Assembly (NCBI GenBank): GCA_050084515.1
Contig: CM114272.1
Span: 51,150,001-51,214,000, forward strand
Origin: Blasia pusilla
Lineage: Eukaryota > Marchantiophyta > Marchantiopsida > Blasiales
Direction of reading: 5' to 3'
Length of the DNA stretch: 64,000 nt
Shown: positions 1-11,978 of the stretch, piece by piece
Layout: the number at the start of each line of letters is the position of its first letter
How positions within the stretch are numbered: position 1 is the stretch's first letter
Notes under the pieces: generated by a model
Database searches by the model: none
Told to the model about the DNA's origin: nothing
What the model saw: only the letters and a program-made list of their open reading frames with translations
Program-made: the position numbers and the translations under genes

Positions 1-824
1 TCCGCCAAATCACAACCCTCCGCTCCGTAACAAAATATTGAACGACTAGCGTCTCCCTCTGCCTTCACACTCTTAACTCCCTACTCTTTCCTCGCCCAAA
101 ATTTGGATCGAATCCAAACGCCTATGTCTTCTTCTCCTTATTGAAACAATATCCTATACGCCGCAAGCGTGCTCCAGCGCTTGATTCAAGGAAAATCCTA
201 CCTCGAAGGGCCTTCGTCTTCCCCTCGCCTCTATTCCTCTCCCCTCCCCTACTTTACACCTTCCTCTCAAAATTTAAGCAGATTGAGTAATCTATTCTCT
301 TCCTGTTCCGCCTCAATTTCCTCAGCACTGAAACACAACTACCCTCATCCGTACCTCTCGCCTCCTCCCGATCCCCCAGGAATCGAATAGAATTGAATCA
401 AAATCCTCCCACTCCCCGTCAAATCAGTCAACCTACAATCACGCATCCGTTCTTGGTTGCTACCGCACCAAAATTCAGCGCGTCCGGTATCTTTCGAAAG
501 CCCTCACAGCAGCATACCACAATCCGCAGCGCCTTCCCTTGTCCTCAGCGTGAATCGGGAGACTTCAGAAGATCTAGGGATCGTCCAGAACTCTCCAATC
601 TCCAGAACAGACGGGAGCAGGAGCGGAGGAGGAGCTCCAAAAGAACGAACAAGAAGATGGGGGCGGGACAGGAACCAATGTGACGATCCCAACCCTTTCA
701 GGCGGAGATACTTTTTGGAAAATTAACGAATTATTTTATTGGTAAATAAGACCCGGTGCGTTGTAGCCCGTCGACTGCACAGATCCCAACCATCCGCAAC
801 GACACAAACGAACGGAAAGCCATA

Positions 825-848
825 TAAATAAAATAAATAAATAAATAA
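825..848. repeat. (AAAT)n microsatellite
   Basis: Imperfect run of AAAT/AAATA units seen directly in the sequence. Confidence 0.9.
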
Positions 849-1223
849 CTAAAAGCTTAAACTTTATCGACGTCGATCTGAGCCACCTAATGCTTACTGC
901 CTCTGCGGCCGCGTATCCCTCTATCCCCAAGTTTTCTCTAAAAGCGACTGTATTGCTCTACTTTTTCCGTAACTATTTTCTTTTCTTAAATACTCGTAAA
1001 AGAATTTGTGCTCTTCCCAGCGCGCGACACGGTGTCACGCTTCCTTAACAGAACCGCAACCTCGACCAATAGGAAAGCGAAAGATGTGACACTTGCCATC
1101 TGAAAATGAAAGTCTCTTCGTCTGACGTGGACGCCAGCGACTGAGAGAACTGGAATTGTGACTTGGGGTTGCAGACTTGTTTGTGATTGATTCATCACGA
1201 ACTTGACTTGAAATTAAGTTTAA

Positions 1224-1254
1224 TTCTTTTCTTTTCTTTTCTTTTCTTTTTTTT
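1224..1254. repeat. (CTTTT)n microsatellite
   Basis: Five or more consecutive CTTTT units on the plus strand, ending in an uninterrupted T run. Confidence 0.9.
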
Positions 1255-2129
1255 ACGGATCTTACTTAGCAAAAATCTCTTCTGAATTTTTTTAATCCAA
1301 AAAAGTACTAGAAGTCTTTGGATAAGAATATGCAAAAATCCCTCAAGAATGCAAAATTCACAATTCAAGAGGGATGAAAATTTTCTTTTGTTTTCGAATG
1401 CGTCATCCTAAATAAAATGCTCTTTTCACTAAGATAGAAATTTTCACTTGAAACACAAGGAGCATATAAATAATTGAATTTGGAAAAAAAATTATGATAA
1501 TAACATTCTTGAGACAAAGATCTTAAAAAAAAGAGGCCACCAAAAAAAAAGAGCAAAGGAAAGGACTTAAACATGGGGAAAAAAAACCCAAATTGGAAAT
1601 AGAAGTGGAAAGATTAACCATCATGGTCTCTAATTCTTGAGTTTGGAATACACATATGCATACTATATTATGAGATTGTGTAAACATCCAAGATTGAAAT
1701 TTTCCCTTCCTTTGATTAATAAAAAATATTTTTTTAAAAATATTACCTCATTTTAAAATACCAAACCGTTAATTGCCTGTGGCAGTGAGCAAACCACTCC
1801 AGACAATGCAAACTATATCTATAGCCAAGTCAAGAACGTTTTGTTGGTTAACTTACATGTTAACGAGCTTTATTCGCAATACATGCCATTCATACAACTA
1901 CCCAATCCCACCTATGGTCTAGTGGTTTTGCCCTCATCCTCTGTAGAGCACATGATTAGGCCATCCTAAGAAAGAGGCCAGCTAATGCATAGTATGGAAA
2001 CTGACCCTTACTAGACAAAGATGAACGTTCTCCAGGATGTCCAGTACTCCTTGCATGTAAAAAGAAAGCCATCGTATGACATCTTCCATAATGGTAGTAC
2101 TTTTCTTAGGGAAAATGCATACTCCATAG

Positions 2130-3429
2130 GTTGCTTCTTTGAAGCCAAACTTATAGTTGCTCTTCCCACAATAAATGAATAACCAGATGCGGAGTGTCGA
2201 TCAGACACGCTTCCTACCCAATTAGCATCTGAGAATCCCTAGAATTGAAAACTCAAGCTCAAATTGCAGCCCAAATTGAAGAAAGAATTTCACATATCGC
2301 ACAATCCTCCTCATAGCATCAAGGTGAGGTTTTCGAGGTGCTTGCAGAAACTGGCTCACTATACCAACAACATAGCTCAAATCTGGTCTGGTTATAGTTA
2401 GATAGATCAAACTTCCATCCATGCGCCTGTACTTATTAGAATGTACAAGCAGCTCTCCTTCATCCACTCTTAGCTTCACGCTTTGGTCCAACGGTGTAGA
2501 GATTGGCTTACAAGCCGTCATACCATGTTTTGAAAGCATATGAAGAGCATATTGTCGTTGTAATTAACACATGCTCTCTCCAACCTTGATAAACTCAATA
2601 CTAAGGAAGTACTTGAGTTCTCCCAAGTCCTTCATATCAAATTCTGCTTGTAACTTAAGCTTGACGGTTGTACCATTTCTTCAATACTCCTAGTAATCAA
2701 GAGATCATCAACATACAACACAATGAGAACTGTATGATCTAATCCTCTCAAGATATTTAACGAGGAGTCAGAATCACATACCCTAAAATCCAACTCTTGT
2801 AGGACGTATGTAATCTTGCCATACCAAGCTCTTGGAGCTTGTTTGAGCCCGTATAGAGCTTTCTTCAACTTGCATACGGGAAATGGAAACTTGGGATGCT
2901 CGTATCTAGGTGGTTGAGTCATATATACCTCCTCGTATAGATCTCCATTCAAGAAGGAATTCTTCACGTCCATGTGATGTAATCTCCACTTCTTACTTAC
3001 TACAACTACAACCAATGTTCTTGTAGTCACCATCTTTGCAACATGGCTAAATGTTTCCTCATAGGCGATACCATATTGTTGTGCATAGCCCTTAGCCACC
3101 AATCTCGCTTTGTATTTGTTAATTGTACCATCTTGATTGCCCTTGATTTCGTAAACCCATTTGAAACTAATAGCTTCCTTACCGGAAGGTATATCAACCA
3201 ACTCCTATGTTTGTTGATGTCTTAATGCAACAAGCTCTTCCTCCATAGCTTCAATCCATTCGGCTTTACTCGCAGCTTCTTCAAAACAACTCGGCTCCTG
3301 CTCTTGAAGGATAGTCATCATATATGCATGATGTGTCGCAAGGAAATCTTTATTTATGAACCTATGAACTGGATGTGTAACTCTACTTGATCTACGAAGT
3401 TGTTGTTCAGAGGTAGATGCCTCTGACAC
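2130..3429 (-). pseudogene. Reverse transcriptase and partial RNase H of element C
   Basis: Frame 2632-3201 holds the copia RT core: FKWVYEIKGNQDG, YKARLVAKGYAQ, HHMDVKNSFLNGDL, LKKALYGLKQAPRAWY and the catalytic YVDD. Frame 2222-2539 carries the RT-RNase H connection (ISTPLDQSVKL, GSLIYLTITRPDLSY). RNase H begins at HSASGYSF and is lost after SLASKKQ near 2130. Confidence 0.87.
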
Positions 3430-3575
3430 TTGACTCGAGCTCTAACTAGTGTCAACAGACTGAATATGTACTCTTCCTGTCCATAGACTCACAGATTTAA
3501 CTGATGAATCTAGAACATCTCCTAATCCTACACTAGTACTTGGGGAAGTTGAAGACAATGTCTGTTGGTTTATAG

Positions 3576-5020
3576 TCATATTCTCCCCCTCAAAGACAAG
3601 TTTAGAGGTGGAATAGGATCAGATGGAGCATACCACGACTTAAGCTCATCAAAGACAACATCCCGACTAATAATAAGTTGTCTGGAGGATGGAATGTAGC
3701 ACTTATACCCTTTAGTTCCATCAACATAACCAATGAAGATACATCTTTCAGACTTGGGGTCTAATTTCTGACGTCGCTCAGAAGGAACATGAGCATAACA
3801 AATATAGCCAAATACTTTCAAGAAGGAAAAATCATGTTTACTTCCTATGAAGACTTCGAATGGAGTTTTATCATGAACTTCTGTTGTTGGAGTTCGGTTG
3901 ATTAAGAAGAGTGGACATGCTACAGCCTCTGCCCAATACACCTTAGGTATGTTCTTCTCATTCAGCATAGCTCGTGCCGCTTTAGCAATATGTCGATTCT
4001 TCCCCTCAGCCACTCCATTTTTTCGTGGAGTGCAACGGCAAGTCACTTGACGTTGGATGCCATTCTGACGTAAATAGTCATCAAATTCTGTTGAGATACT
4101 CTCCTCCTCCATCACAACGCAATTTCAGAATGTGTTGTACAGTCTGCTTCTCTTTTAGAACTCCTAATGTTTGGAACATTAAGAATACCTCTGACTTGGC
4201 TTTTAGAAAGTATACCCATATATATCTAAAAAAATCATCAATAAATGAAAAAAAGTAGTGGCAACCACTAAGACTATGTTGTGATGGTGTCCACACATCA
4301 CTGTGGATCAACTCCAATATCTTGGATGCTCTTCTATCTTGGTTTGGAAAAGGAAATCTAGCTTGTTTTCCAAATTGGCAAGTACGACATACCTCTAATG
4401 TAGCAAGACTCGCTAATTTAGGGAAACTTATTACTATATTAGATGATGAAATATTTTATAATCTTTAAAGATTCATATGTATAATTCTTTTATGCCACAC
4501 ATTTAGATCTGTGACTTGTTGGCCGATTTGACCATACATTGTTGTTTGAATCTCTGGCATAGAAACATCTAATTTGAACATTCTACCAGATCTAGTTCCT
4601 TTGGCTATCATAGTTCGGTCATCTATTATTTCAATGAAACAACCATCTGCGTTAAACTTCACTTGATAACCCTTTTCTACTATCTGTCCTACAGAGATCA
4701 GATTTCTTGCAATGGTAGGAACATAGAGAATATCTCTAAGAGCACAAAGACCATTTGATGCTATTGGAACTTTACCGGTATGCGTGATATGATGTTGAGT
4801 GTCATCTCCTATGAGCAAAATTGCAGGATCTTTTACCAGGCTCCAAACTTGTTAACCATTTTTCTTGTGAGATCATGTGATTTGATGCACCGGAGTCAAT
4901 GTACCAATCTGCTGTCGAGTCTTTCTTGACCATTGCTCCCGTATGATGAGTCATGACCAAGAGATGCTCCGTTTGTGAATGTTGTTGTTCTTGGTACTGC
5001 TCTTGGTGTTGTTGCTCCAC
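3576..5020 (-). pseudogene. Protease and integrase of element C, broken
   Basis: Frames 4802-5020 and 4465-4818 contain the aspartic-protease signature WYIDSGASNHM and the later LYVPTIARNLISV segment. Frame 4081-4317 has the integrase core with HSDVW and CDGGGEY. Frame 3576-4115 has the catalytic-glutamate region RKNGVAEGKNRH and the conserved NRTPTTEVHDKTPFE stretch. Frame changes separate these pieces. The protein would process the polyprotein and integrate the cDNA, but this copy cannot encode it. Confidence 0.85.
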
Positions 5021-5094
5021 ATAGTTTTGTTGTTGTAAGGCTCATGTTCTCATATCTCCCTTCTTCTTGAAGCAAAACTTTGCATAGTGACCCT

Positions 5095-5910
5095 TTATCC
5101 CACAATAATTGTAAGATCCAGGGACCCTCTACTGCTGACCTCGACCCCAACGATCTCCACCATCACCACCTTGTGATTGTGTCTGGTACTCGTTCGTAGT
5201 TGATTGAGTGATATTATATTGAGTGCCTCTTCCTCCATATGCTTGATATCCACCACGACCACGGAAGTTTCAGCCATGACCCTTGCCTCTGTTTGATCCA
5301 TAACCTGCAAATAGCGCACTCTCTTGCAGACTAGATGAGCTACTGCTGCCTATTAGGCGCATCTCTTCACTGATCAATAGAGGAACTAACTCTTGAAATG
5401 TTGAATACTTCTCTCTCACAGAGATAGAGATCTCAAAGGACTTGTAATCCTTTGGAAGGCCTTGAAGAGTGAATAAAATCAGATCATCATCTTCGATTGT
5501 CACTCCAATGCTATTCAACACATCAACAATATATCATTGATGCTCTACGATCCTTTCCTCACTTCATTCAATTGTTGTTTCAATTGAAGCTTTCTGGCCT
5601 TTGTAGATGTCTGGAACAGCTTTTCCAATGCATCCCAGGCCTCCTTCGGAATATCAACATCTTGGATATGACCTATCATTGGCGAACTGATCGTTATTAA
5701 AATGTAGTGGATTACTTGCCTTACGCGTTTGTTCCAAGCGCAAACATTCAAGTCTGTTGAGTCATCTTCTGGCTTGGCCTCATCAATTGTGACAAGCTCC
5801 CATAGTTCTTGACCCATGAGAAATTGTTTCATGCGAAACTTCCAGACCTTGTAATTTTGCTTGTCTAGCTTCTCGCTTATGATTGTTGTTGAGGAATACT
5901 ACATGATAAA
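5095..5910 (-). pseudogene. Decayed copia Gag of element C
   Basis: Three overlapping minus-strand frames (5545-5832, 5270-5521, 5095-5319) carry the copia Gag pattern. An N-terminal YKVWKFRMKQFL segment is followed by VDIPKEAWDALEKLF, LQLKQQLNEV and LQGLPKDYKSFE. The CCHC zinc knuckle near 5060-5100 has lost its first cysteine: YNYCGIKGHYAKFC, where CxxC is expected. The frame breaks and missing zinc ligand mark it as non-functional. Confidence 0.8.
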
Positions 5911-6408
5911 CGATTTCACTCACAAAAATGTAATTTCAGGCTTTCTACTGCTCCAATTGAAGCATAGACCACTCCTACGCAGAAATCAATCTGAAATTTT
6001 CCAAAATTGATAAGATGTAGGAAAGAACTAGTCGAAATTGGCTTGTAGAGAGCAAACTGCACAACTTTTTTTCACTAATTGCACTTTCCTACACTGAAAT
6101 TGCTACTGCATGAGCTTAGAGTGTCAAAATTGAGCGATCTTGGGTGCGTTCGAAAACTCTCGACAAATTCTACAAGACAGCTATAATCAGCCATTGACAT
6201 TGTTCTAGCTGAAGCAGATCCAGATGGCTGAATCGATCGGGAAAGCCCTAAAAAAGGCCTCCAAAGTTATATCACCGTTAAAGCTCCACCTGAAATCTAC
6301 ACCCATTGAGCCATAAATAAAATTTCCTTCTCCCTTAATGAAATTGTGCCTTCTCTTGCCTCTCTTCTCTCTTCAAACACCAAGAATTTCAAGTGATGTT
6401 CTCCTCTC

Positions 6409-6420
6409 GCTCTGATACCA
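6409..6420 (-). promoter_or_regulatory. Primer-binding site of element C (tRNA-iMet 3' end)
   Basis: The minus-strand sequence is TGGTATCAGAGC, the standard plant LTR-retrotransposon site complementary to the 3' end of initiator methionine tRNA. It abuts the LTR terminus. It differs from the sites of elements A and B, which pair with the anticodon arm of the same tRNA. Confidence 0.93.
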
Positions 6421-6732
6421 TGTGGAAAACTACTAAACAAGCATAATTGGTGGAAAACGGCTCTCACACACACACACCACCATGGAGAACGAAATTTGCA
6501 ATGAGAGAATGAGTGGAGGCTGGTCCTCTTTTCAATTATATAGGGTATGTACAAGCAACCCTAACCCTACCCTTAACCATAGTCTCGAGTTAGACTAACT
6601 GTGATTAACTAACCCTAGTTAAGATAATGGTGCTTAATTGACTAACCAAGATTAAGCTTCCCTACTTTGTGTGAGTACCAAATGTAGGAGTTCAGGTGTC
6701 TCATGGGCTTGACTATAACTCAATCTTCAATA
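6421..6732 (-). repeat. 5' LTR of element C (312 bp)
   Basis: The segment is clearly alike the 312-bp LTR of element D at 40322-40633. It starts TATTGAA (expected TGTTGAA) at 6732 on the minus strand and ends in CA at 6421, directly next to the primer-binding site. It carries a CA-repeat stretch and a telomere-like CCCTAACCCTA block near 6560-6580. PIF1-helicase sequence begins directly beyond its outer edge. Confidence 0.85.
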
Positions 6733-8330
6733 GCTTGTTGTCTCTTGTTCCTTTCAGATCTGAAGTTGAGATCCTAATTATTTCTTCTCCTAGTTCGTAT
6801 TATCTATACGAGTGCATATATAGAAAAATATTTACAACTACTTCATGCATTATAGAAGAGATTAGAAGACATGTTGTAGCAAATCTCTGGAGTGAGGTTC
6901 ATGTTGCAAAGATTATAACCAAGGTATTAGAGGTCCTTTGTCAACATCTTCAGTTTGATTTGTCCCCTACTATATATCCTACAGATGATGTTGCCTCATA
7001 ATACTTTTGTTCCTACTAATATTGTGGATAGTGCTTGCCTCCCACTTTATTCACTGAACTCATAACAATTGAATCTGTACAACCACCTAAAGGACGTGAC
7101 ATTCGGATTAGTTCTACTTACAGACCCACCAAGATGTGGCAAGATATGACATCCAGATTAGTTCTACTTACATGCCCACCAAGATGTGGCAAGATATTTT
7201 TCATCCACTTTATGCGTGCCTACTGGGAGTCTACCTCCACTACATCCCCTTTGAGTGCAGCTACCGGAATTGTTGTTGTTTTCCTTCATGAAACACCTAC
7301 TGCTGTCCACTCCGCTTTTAGCATACCAGTCAAAAGTGACCTACCTTCATGGAATGTTGTCTCTGATGAGTATACCGGAGTGAAGAATGCCAAGGTTATT
7401 GTTGTGGATGAGTGCTAAATGCGTATGTTAACGCCATGACTATTACAGATTATGGCTATGAGGCTTTACTAGGTATCCTCCTTCTCAATTACTAATCCCT
7501 TCTCATAAAAGCTTGTCATATTAGTTGGCGACCTCTGCCAATTGCCACCGGTGTGTCGTCACAAGACACCTACACTCTGCTTACTATGTCATATTTTGTC
7601 CTTGCCATTCTTCCCCACAATATTGAAATTTCAGCTATCAAAAGGGGTTCGACATAGCGAGGATCCTACATTCCTACAGTTCTTATGTGAAATAAGGATT
7701 TCATCACCAATCCATGATGACATAGATCTCCACTTGGGAACTTACTTCATTGATGAAGATACCGAAATTGATTTTCTTCATGATGACACTCAAGTCATTT
7801 GTTCGCATCGGTCTGATGTAAATATATTCAATATTATTGTACTTCAACAACTTTATGGTAATGCAGATATGTTCCCTGTTCATGTTACCTGGTGAACCAT
7901 GCTTTCTTCAATGGATACAAGATAGTGACTTTCACCAACTACAATTCCTTGTGATTGGCTGTAAAGTGATGCTCACGTCTAATATTGACATTGCTAGCCA
8001 GGCAGTCAATGGTGCATTTGGAAGTGTGCTTGATTGTGTCTTTCTTGAGCATGAAATAACAAAATTTATTCTCAGGTTGTGCTCTAACAAAAAAAATTAT
8101 TGGTGTAACATGTATAAACTTCTCCACTCTGCATTATGGCCTTGTCCAAAAGTATTAAAAGAGAAATTTTCCTCTTGTTCTTGGCTACGCCATAAGAATC
8201 CACAAGAGTCGGGATATGACTGTTGATGGCAAATGCCTACTTGTTATGAAGATTGCATTGCTCTTGGTCTTGTGTATTGTCATGCTATCTAAGGTTAAGA
8301 AAAGAGCCCAATTGCGCATTATTGGTTCCA
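6733..8330 (+). pseudogene. PIF1-type helicase, decayed
   Basis: Helicase motifs appear in order. A degraded Walker A (CPPRCGKI) lies near 7170-7200, AATGIVVVFLHETPTAVHSAFS near 7259-7320 and Walker B VIVVDEC at 7396-7418. VGDLCQLPPV follows near 7524-7550, KVMLTSNIDIASQAVNGAFG near 7965-8020, and the final HKSRDMTVDGKCL and VMLSKVKKRAQLRIIGSI near 8195-8330. These are PIF1/RecD-like motifs found in PIF1 helicases and transposon helicases. Frame changes, a stop after VVDEC and a tandem duplication of Walker A make it non-coding. A short plant-type intron (about 7473-7511) is possible. The 5' end is cut by element C. Confidence 0.72.
7097..7200 (+). repeat. Tandem duplication of the Walker A segment
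   Basis: About 52 bp (7097-7148) is repeated next to itself (7149-7200) with few changes. Both copies contain ttagttctacttaca and ccaccaagatgtggcaagat. The duplication inserts a second copy of the ATP-binding loop region into the helicase pseudogene. Confidence 0.85.
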
Positions 8331-8399
8331 TTTCACAATTTGATCTGTGTGTATATAACCAGCATATTACTTTTTCTACCTAATTTTGCTATGTATTGC

Positions 8400-10260
8400 T
8401 TACAACAATTCTGTGTACATAGTATGGCAACTAGTGACAATTCAGCAAAAGGTTGTGGAAGGAGATCAATTTCACCTACTGCTCCCATCCATAGAATGGA
8501 CAAGCCTGCATCTCCACTTGTGATGCCAAAAACATGACCAATCCTCTTGAACGACAATAGTTTAGAAGATCAACAAACTCCATTACCCACACCTGCTAGT
8601 CTTTTCCATCAAGTTGAGCAGCAGCTGCAGCTCACTACTCAGGTTAGTATTCATTATCTCCTCTTGCCGCTATACCTCCACATGTAAACTGTTACTGACA
8701 TATTTTTGTAGGTGCAAAGGTTCTATGTCAACTTTTCCAAGATGATCCTTAATGACATGCCTCAACTACTTCAAGACAACCCTAAGGGATTCAAAAGGAG
8801 GGTATGTTGTTCAGGGGCATCTGATTCAACGAAGCTGATTTTACAAGGCAGCAGGTTGCCGCCTACTATGCCATATTGACATGCGGCATTAAGCCTTACC
8901 AATTCCAAGAGCTAAGGCTGATCATGAAGCTCCCGCTTGACATGCTTGTAGACTTATTGTCTCCTAAGGCCACACATCTACTAAATCAATTGAGAGATGC
9001 ACAGCAAGACGAGACCATATGCGTCTCCCTTGACCCCAAGCAACACATTAGTGTTGTTGGTGAAAACCTACGAGCCACTACATCGCACAATGATAACATC
9101 TCTGTGGGCCATACTTCGTGGGTGCACTTACAGAAAAAATAGCACCGCTTATCAGGGATCCCTCCTACCAGAATCCCCTAACACAAGGAAGTGCACATAG
9201 TGGTCCAAGCTAGGGTATTAAGAAATTACCTCTTCCTCCTCTCAATTGCTCATCAATTTCAAATTTGTTCTTTGTTTTCTCAAGTTACCCTAATGAATGT
9301 ATTGTACCTGATTTTCGACCAACCTCTTCATCTTGCTTGTTGTTCACCTCTTTCACTTTACTATTCAATTTTTTCAACTTAGAATAATCAAAGTATTGTG
9401 TTTTTTTCCGAGGATGGCCATTTTTCCCTTCACTTCTTCCATCTGTCTCTTACTTGTTATCCTAGTAGTTATTTTGTGCAGACATGAGTTTCAGAGCCAA
9501 TTATATGGGCGGCTTGACAACAACATGTTTTATCGGTGTTATTGTGCACAACTAGCTATATTAGTGTATTTGTGGGATTAAGGATCTAGAATCAACAAAC
9601 CACTCACATGATGACATGCATCTACTCTTGCACATTGAGATTACTTGTTGACAAACTCTTATTTGAGCATCAACAATAACAATCTCCTTCTTCGTTGTCG
9701 TTGTTTCTTTTATATTTTTTTTCCTACGCTTTTTCACATATCTTCAATCTTCTTGCTTTCATATATGTGTAGCAAATATCTGAGCCTTTACCTCTTCTAC
9801 TATTGTTCTACATGAACAATTTCATTTTGGCAAGCTACGCTTCTGTCCTTATGTCCAAATTGTACTTCTTGCATCATGTTGCAAAATAGTTGTCAACTAA
9901 CTACTTTCATAATACTTTTGATCCATCTCTCAGTTTGTAACTGCTCTACCCTAAACAAGCAACCCGTATCCACTGCCAGCAATTACCGCACACCTACGCA
10001 AAAAATTTTCTCCCTTCCAGCTGTTGTAACAAGCAACTGTTCAATAACACACACAAAACCTCACCAAATGTGCAGATTGGGGTTGGGTCATGGACCATGA
10101 TCCCGCTATCTATCTTCAATGTAGCGGTAAAAAACATAGAGCTAATGCAAAAGCAGCTTGACAAGAGTGAGTTACGCAATAAGACTTTTCACCAAGTATT
10201 GCAGTATGTCGAAACCGATGAAGGAAAGAACATTGCCACCATTCTCATTCTCTAAGAGTG
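8400..10260 (+). other. Unassigned coding-like segments with intron-like spacers
   Basis: I do not recognise this protein. Open stretches lie at 8424-8537, 8560-8650, 8713-8800, 8876-9142 and 10077-10255. Some are separated by sequences shaped like plant introns, for example GTTAGT at about 8643 and a T-rich tract ending TTTTTGTAG near 8711. The stretch after that acceptor reads VQRFYVNFSKMILNDMPQLL, and the last one includes NKTFHQVLQYVETDEGKN. They follow the helicase remnant on the same strand, so they may be the rest of a transposon or of a captured gene. Stops interrupt the frames. Confidence 0.3.
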
Positions 10261-11318
10261 ACTCAATGCGATAATGGCCGTAGTGCGCCTTCTTGCAGAC
10301 TCCTGGCGTAATGTATACCCTGACCATGAAACAATCTCACGTGACATCTTACAGTTGGAGTCAATAGGTCCTATTCCTTAGTATATTCTTGTACTTGTGA
10401 GCTTTGTAAACTCTCTCAGAGAAATCGTGGCTGACTTATTTTCCGTGTATAATTCTCATTTCTCCCTAGTAAGGTCAGTGTCCGACCACATATTTGCAAC
10501 ATGATTCTTTCAGATATTGGATTGATGTTACTATTTGGCATTTGCTACTCTATTGTAAAACCAGGATTGCTTCACTTATTTCTTTTAACTCATCATATAC
10601 TTGATTTTTGCTTCATTCCACATCCATTCACTCATTCACTTCCCCCACTATCCCTTATGATGCATGCCTATAATTAGATGCAACACTCGTATCCTCCTCT
10701 CATCTCCAACTAGTGACGGGTATCTTTTTTTAGATGGATTCAATTCATTGATACGACTGCAGATTCTATCTTCACACTCATCAGTAATGGAACCCAAATT
10801 TACACATGTTTTCTACTACCTCCTTTGCAATGGTTTATAAATAGTTTGCTATGTGTTTGTTCTTTGGTATTTCATACTCCTTCCATCTATTTTATCAACA
10901 GTTGACTTACTCTTTCTCCATGTATCAATCAGGGATCGATTTCACCAGCAGCCTATCAAAACTCTACTAGCTTATAGAATGATAATTAAAAACTTTCACT
11001 CAATTCAGCCACCTATCGCTCGTTGATTACCACTGTGCGCTATAACATGTTTTTTTGGTTGCACCAGCATAGTGTATGTGTCCTCGTTTGGCACAATTTG
11101 CATTTTTATTATCGTGGTGGTTATTGTGGCTCAATTACTAATAAAAAAATCCTGAATTAGTAGTTGTAAGTCGCCACTGCTAACACTTGGTTTGAAAAAG
11201 AGTTTGTGAGAAAAAATGAAGCATAAAGTAACCAATTTGTGTATTATCTACTTTCGATTTATTTGAACACCAAGCTCATCCTACACTTTTTTTTTCCATA
11301 GGGATTTTCCATCTCCTG
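10261..11318. other. No gene recognised
   Basis: AT-rich sequence with many stops in all frames, no repeat shared with other parts of the window and no recognisable motif. Confidence 0.5.
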
Positions 11319-11978
11319 TGTCGCGTCTTTTAGGATAGATCGGTGAGATCTAGTAGATCGCCTCTGTGAGTAGTGGAGGACACACTCAATAGGTCGAGGA
11401 TGACCTGTTGAGGCCCCGGGAAATCGGAGAGAGTAGGTTTCCCCTTCGTTTCGACTCATTTGGAGCCATATTGAGGAACTTACTATTTTAGGTAAGTACC
11501 ATTTTGAGTATATGATCAACTTTCTATTTCTGGTAAGTGGCCCTTGACCTCCTACATCAGGTCAAGAGCCAAGGGGATGACTTGGGAGAATAGGTTACCA
11601 TGGAGAGAGTTTGGGTGAGGGGAGGGGTACACCTCAAGGAGAGAGAGCTTGAGAGCTCATTCTCTCTTTGTTGAACCTCTTGGCATGAGGCAGCGGAGCT
11701 ATGGTCCCTTGCCTTGTGAGTGTAATCCGAACCTCTCATTAGGAGAGTGGGTTTGGTTTGACATGGGAGAGAATGCACACTTTTGAGAGCTATGGTGCGA
11801 GATGGTGTAGAGAGAGATTGGATCTTATTTTATTGGAGATATTTTAGTACTTCTTGTCTCGTTGTTTGGATGCCATGAGTTACCATGAGATCTCATGGTA
11901 ACTCATGGCATCGTGCGTGTTTGTGTGTGTGTTCGGTGACAACGATGTATGTTGTGTAGGGATGTGTATGCGCACGAC
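11319..11978 (+). repeat. LTR-like copy L1 of the gypsy family
   Basis: The sequence from tgtcgcgtcttttaggatag onward aligns by eye with L3 (57027-57560) and with the reverse complement of L2 (48241-48650). All three share AGGATAGATC-type openings, CTCATTTGGAGCCAT, GGTCAAGAGCCAAGG and CTCATTCTCTCTTTG. The last 60 bp, ending gatgtgtatgcgcacgac, matches the end of the repeats at 41513 and 42130 on the opposite strand. No coding region of the family is next to it, so it is a solo or broken LTR. It contains the palindrome at 11869-11912. Confidence 0.6.
11869..11912. repeat. Perfect 44-bp palindrome
   Basis: Twenty-two consecutive complementary base pairs meet with no spacer at the centre AGA|TCT (between 11890 and 11891). 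Each arm contains GAGTTACCATGAG or its complement. I checked every pair; the symmetry breaks at 11868/11913. It could form a cruciform or a long hairpin in RNA. Confidence 0.95.

Larger units (their letters stand above)
1..2010. other. No gene recognised; left edge sequence
   Basis: Positions 1-730 are pyrimidine-rich on the plus strand, like a plant 5' leader or promoter, and hold only short overlapping open frames (for example 393-683 and 457-726) with no recognisable domain. Positions 730-2010 become AT-rich with short microsatellites and no coding signal I can support. A promoter or first exon of a gene lying outside the window is possible but unproven. Confidence 0.4.
2130..6732 (-). mobile_element. 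Ty1/copia element C, 3'-truncated
   Basis: Reading on the minus strand from 6732, the order is 5' LTR, classical primer-binding site, gag, protease, integrase, reverse transcriptase and the start of RNase H. This is the copia order. The copy stops inside RNase H near 2130. There its reading leaves the RNase H pattern still present in its relative D (40322-41512), and no 3' LTR follows. The coding frame is broken into about a dozen open frames, so it is a dead copy. The sequence at 2011-2130 beyond the break is unrecognised. Confidence 0.88.

Noticed and set aside
1906-1960. tRNA-like A-box (TGGTCTAGTGG) suggesting a tRNA or SINE
   Set aside because: No matching B-box, anticodon arm or acceptor pairing follows, and there is no A-rich tail or flanking duplication.
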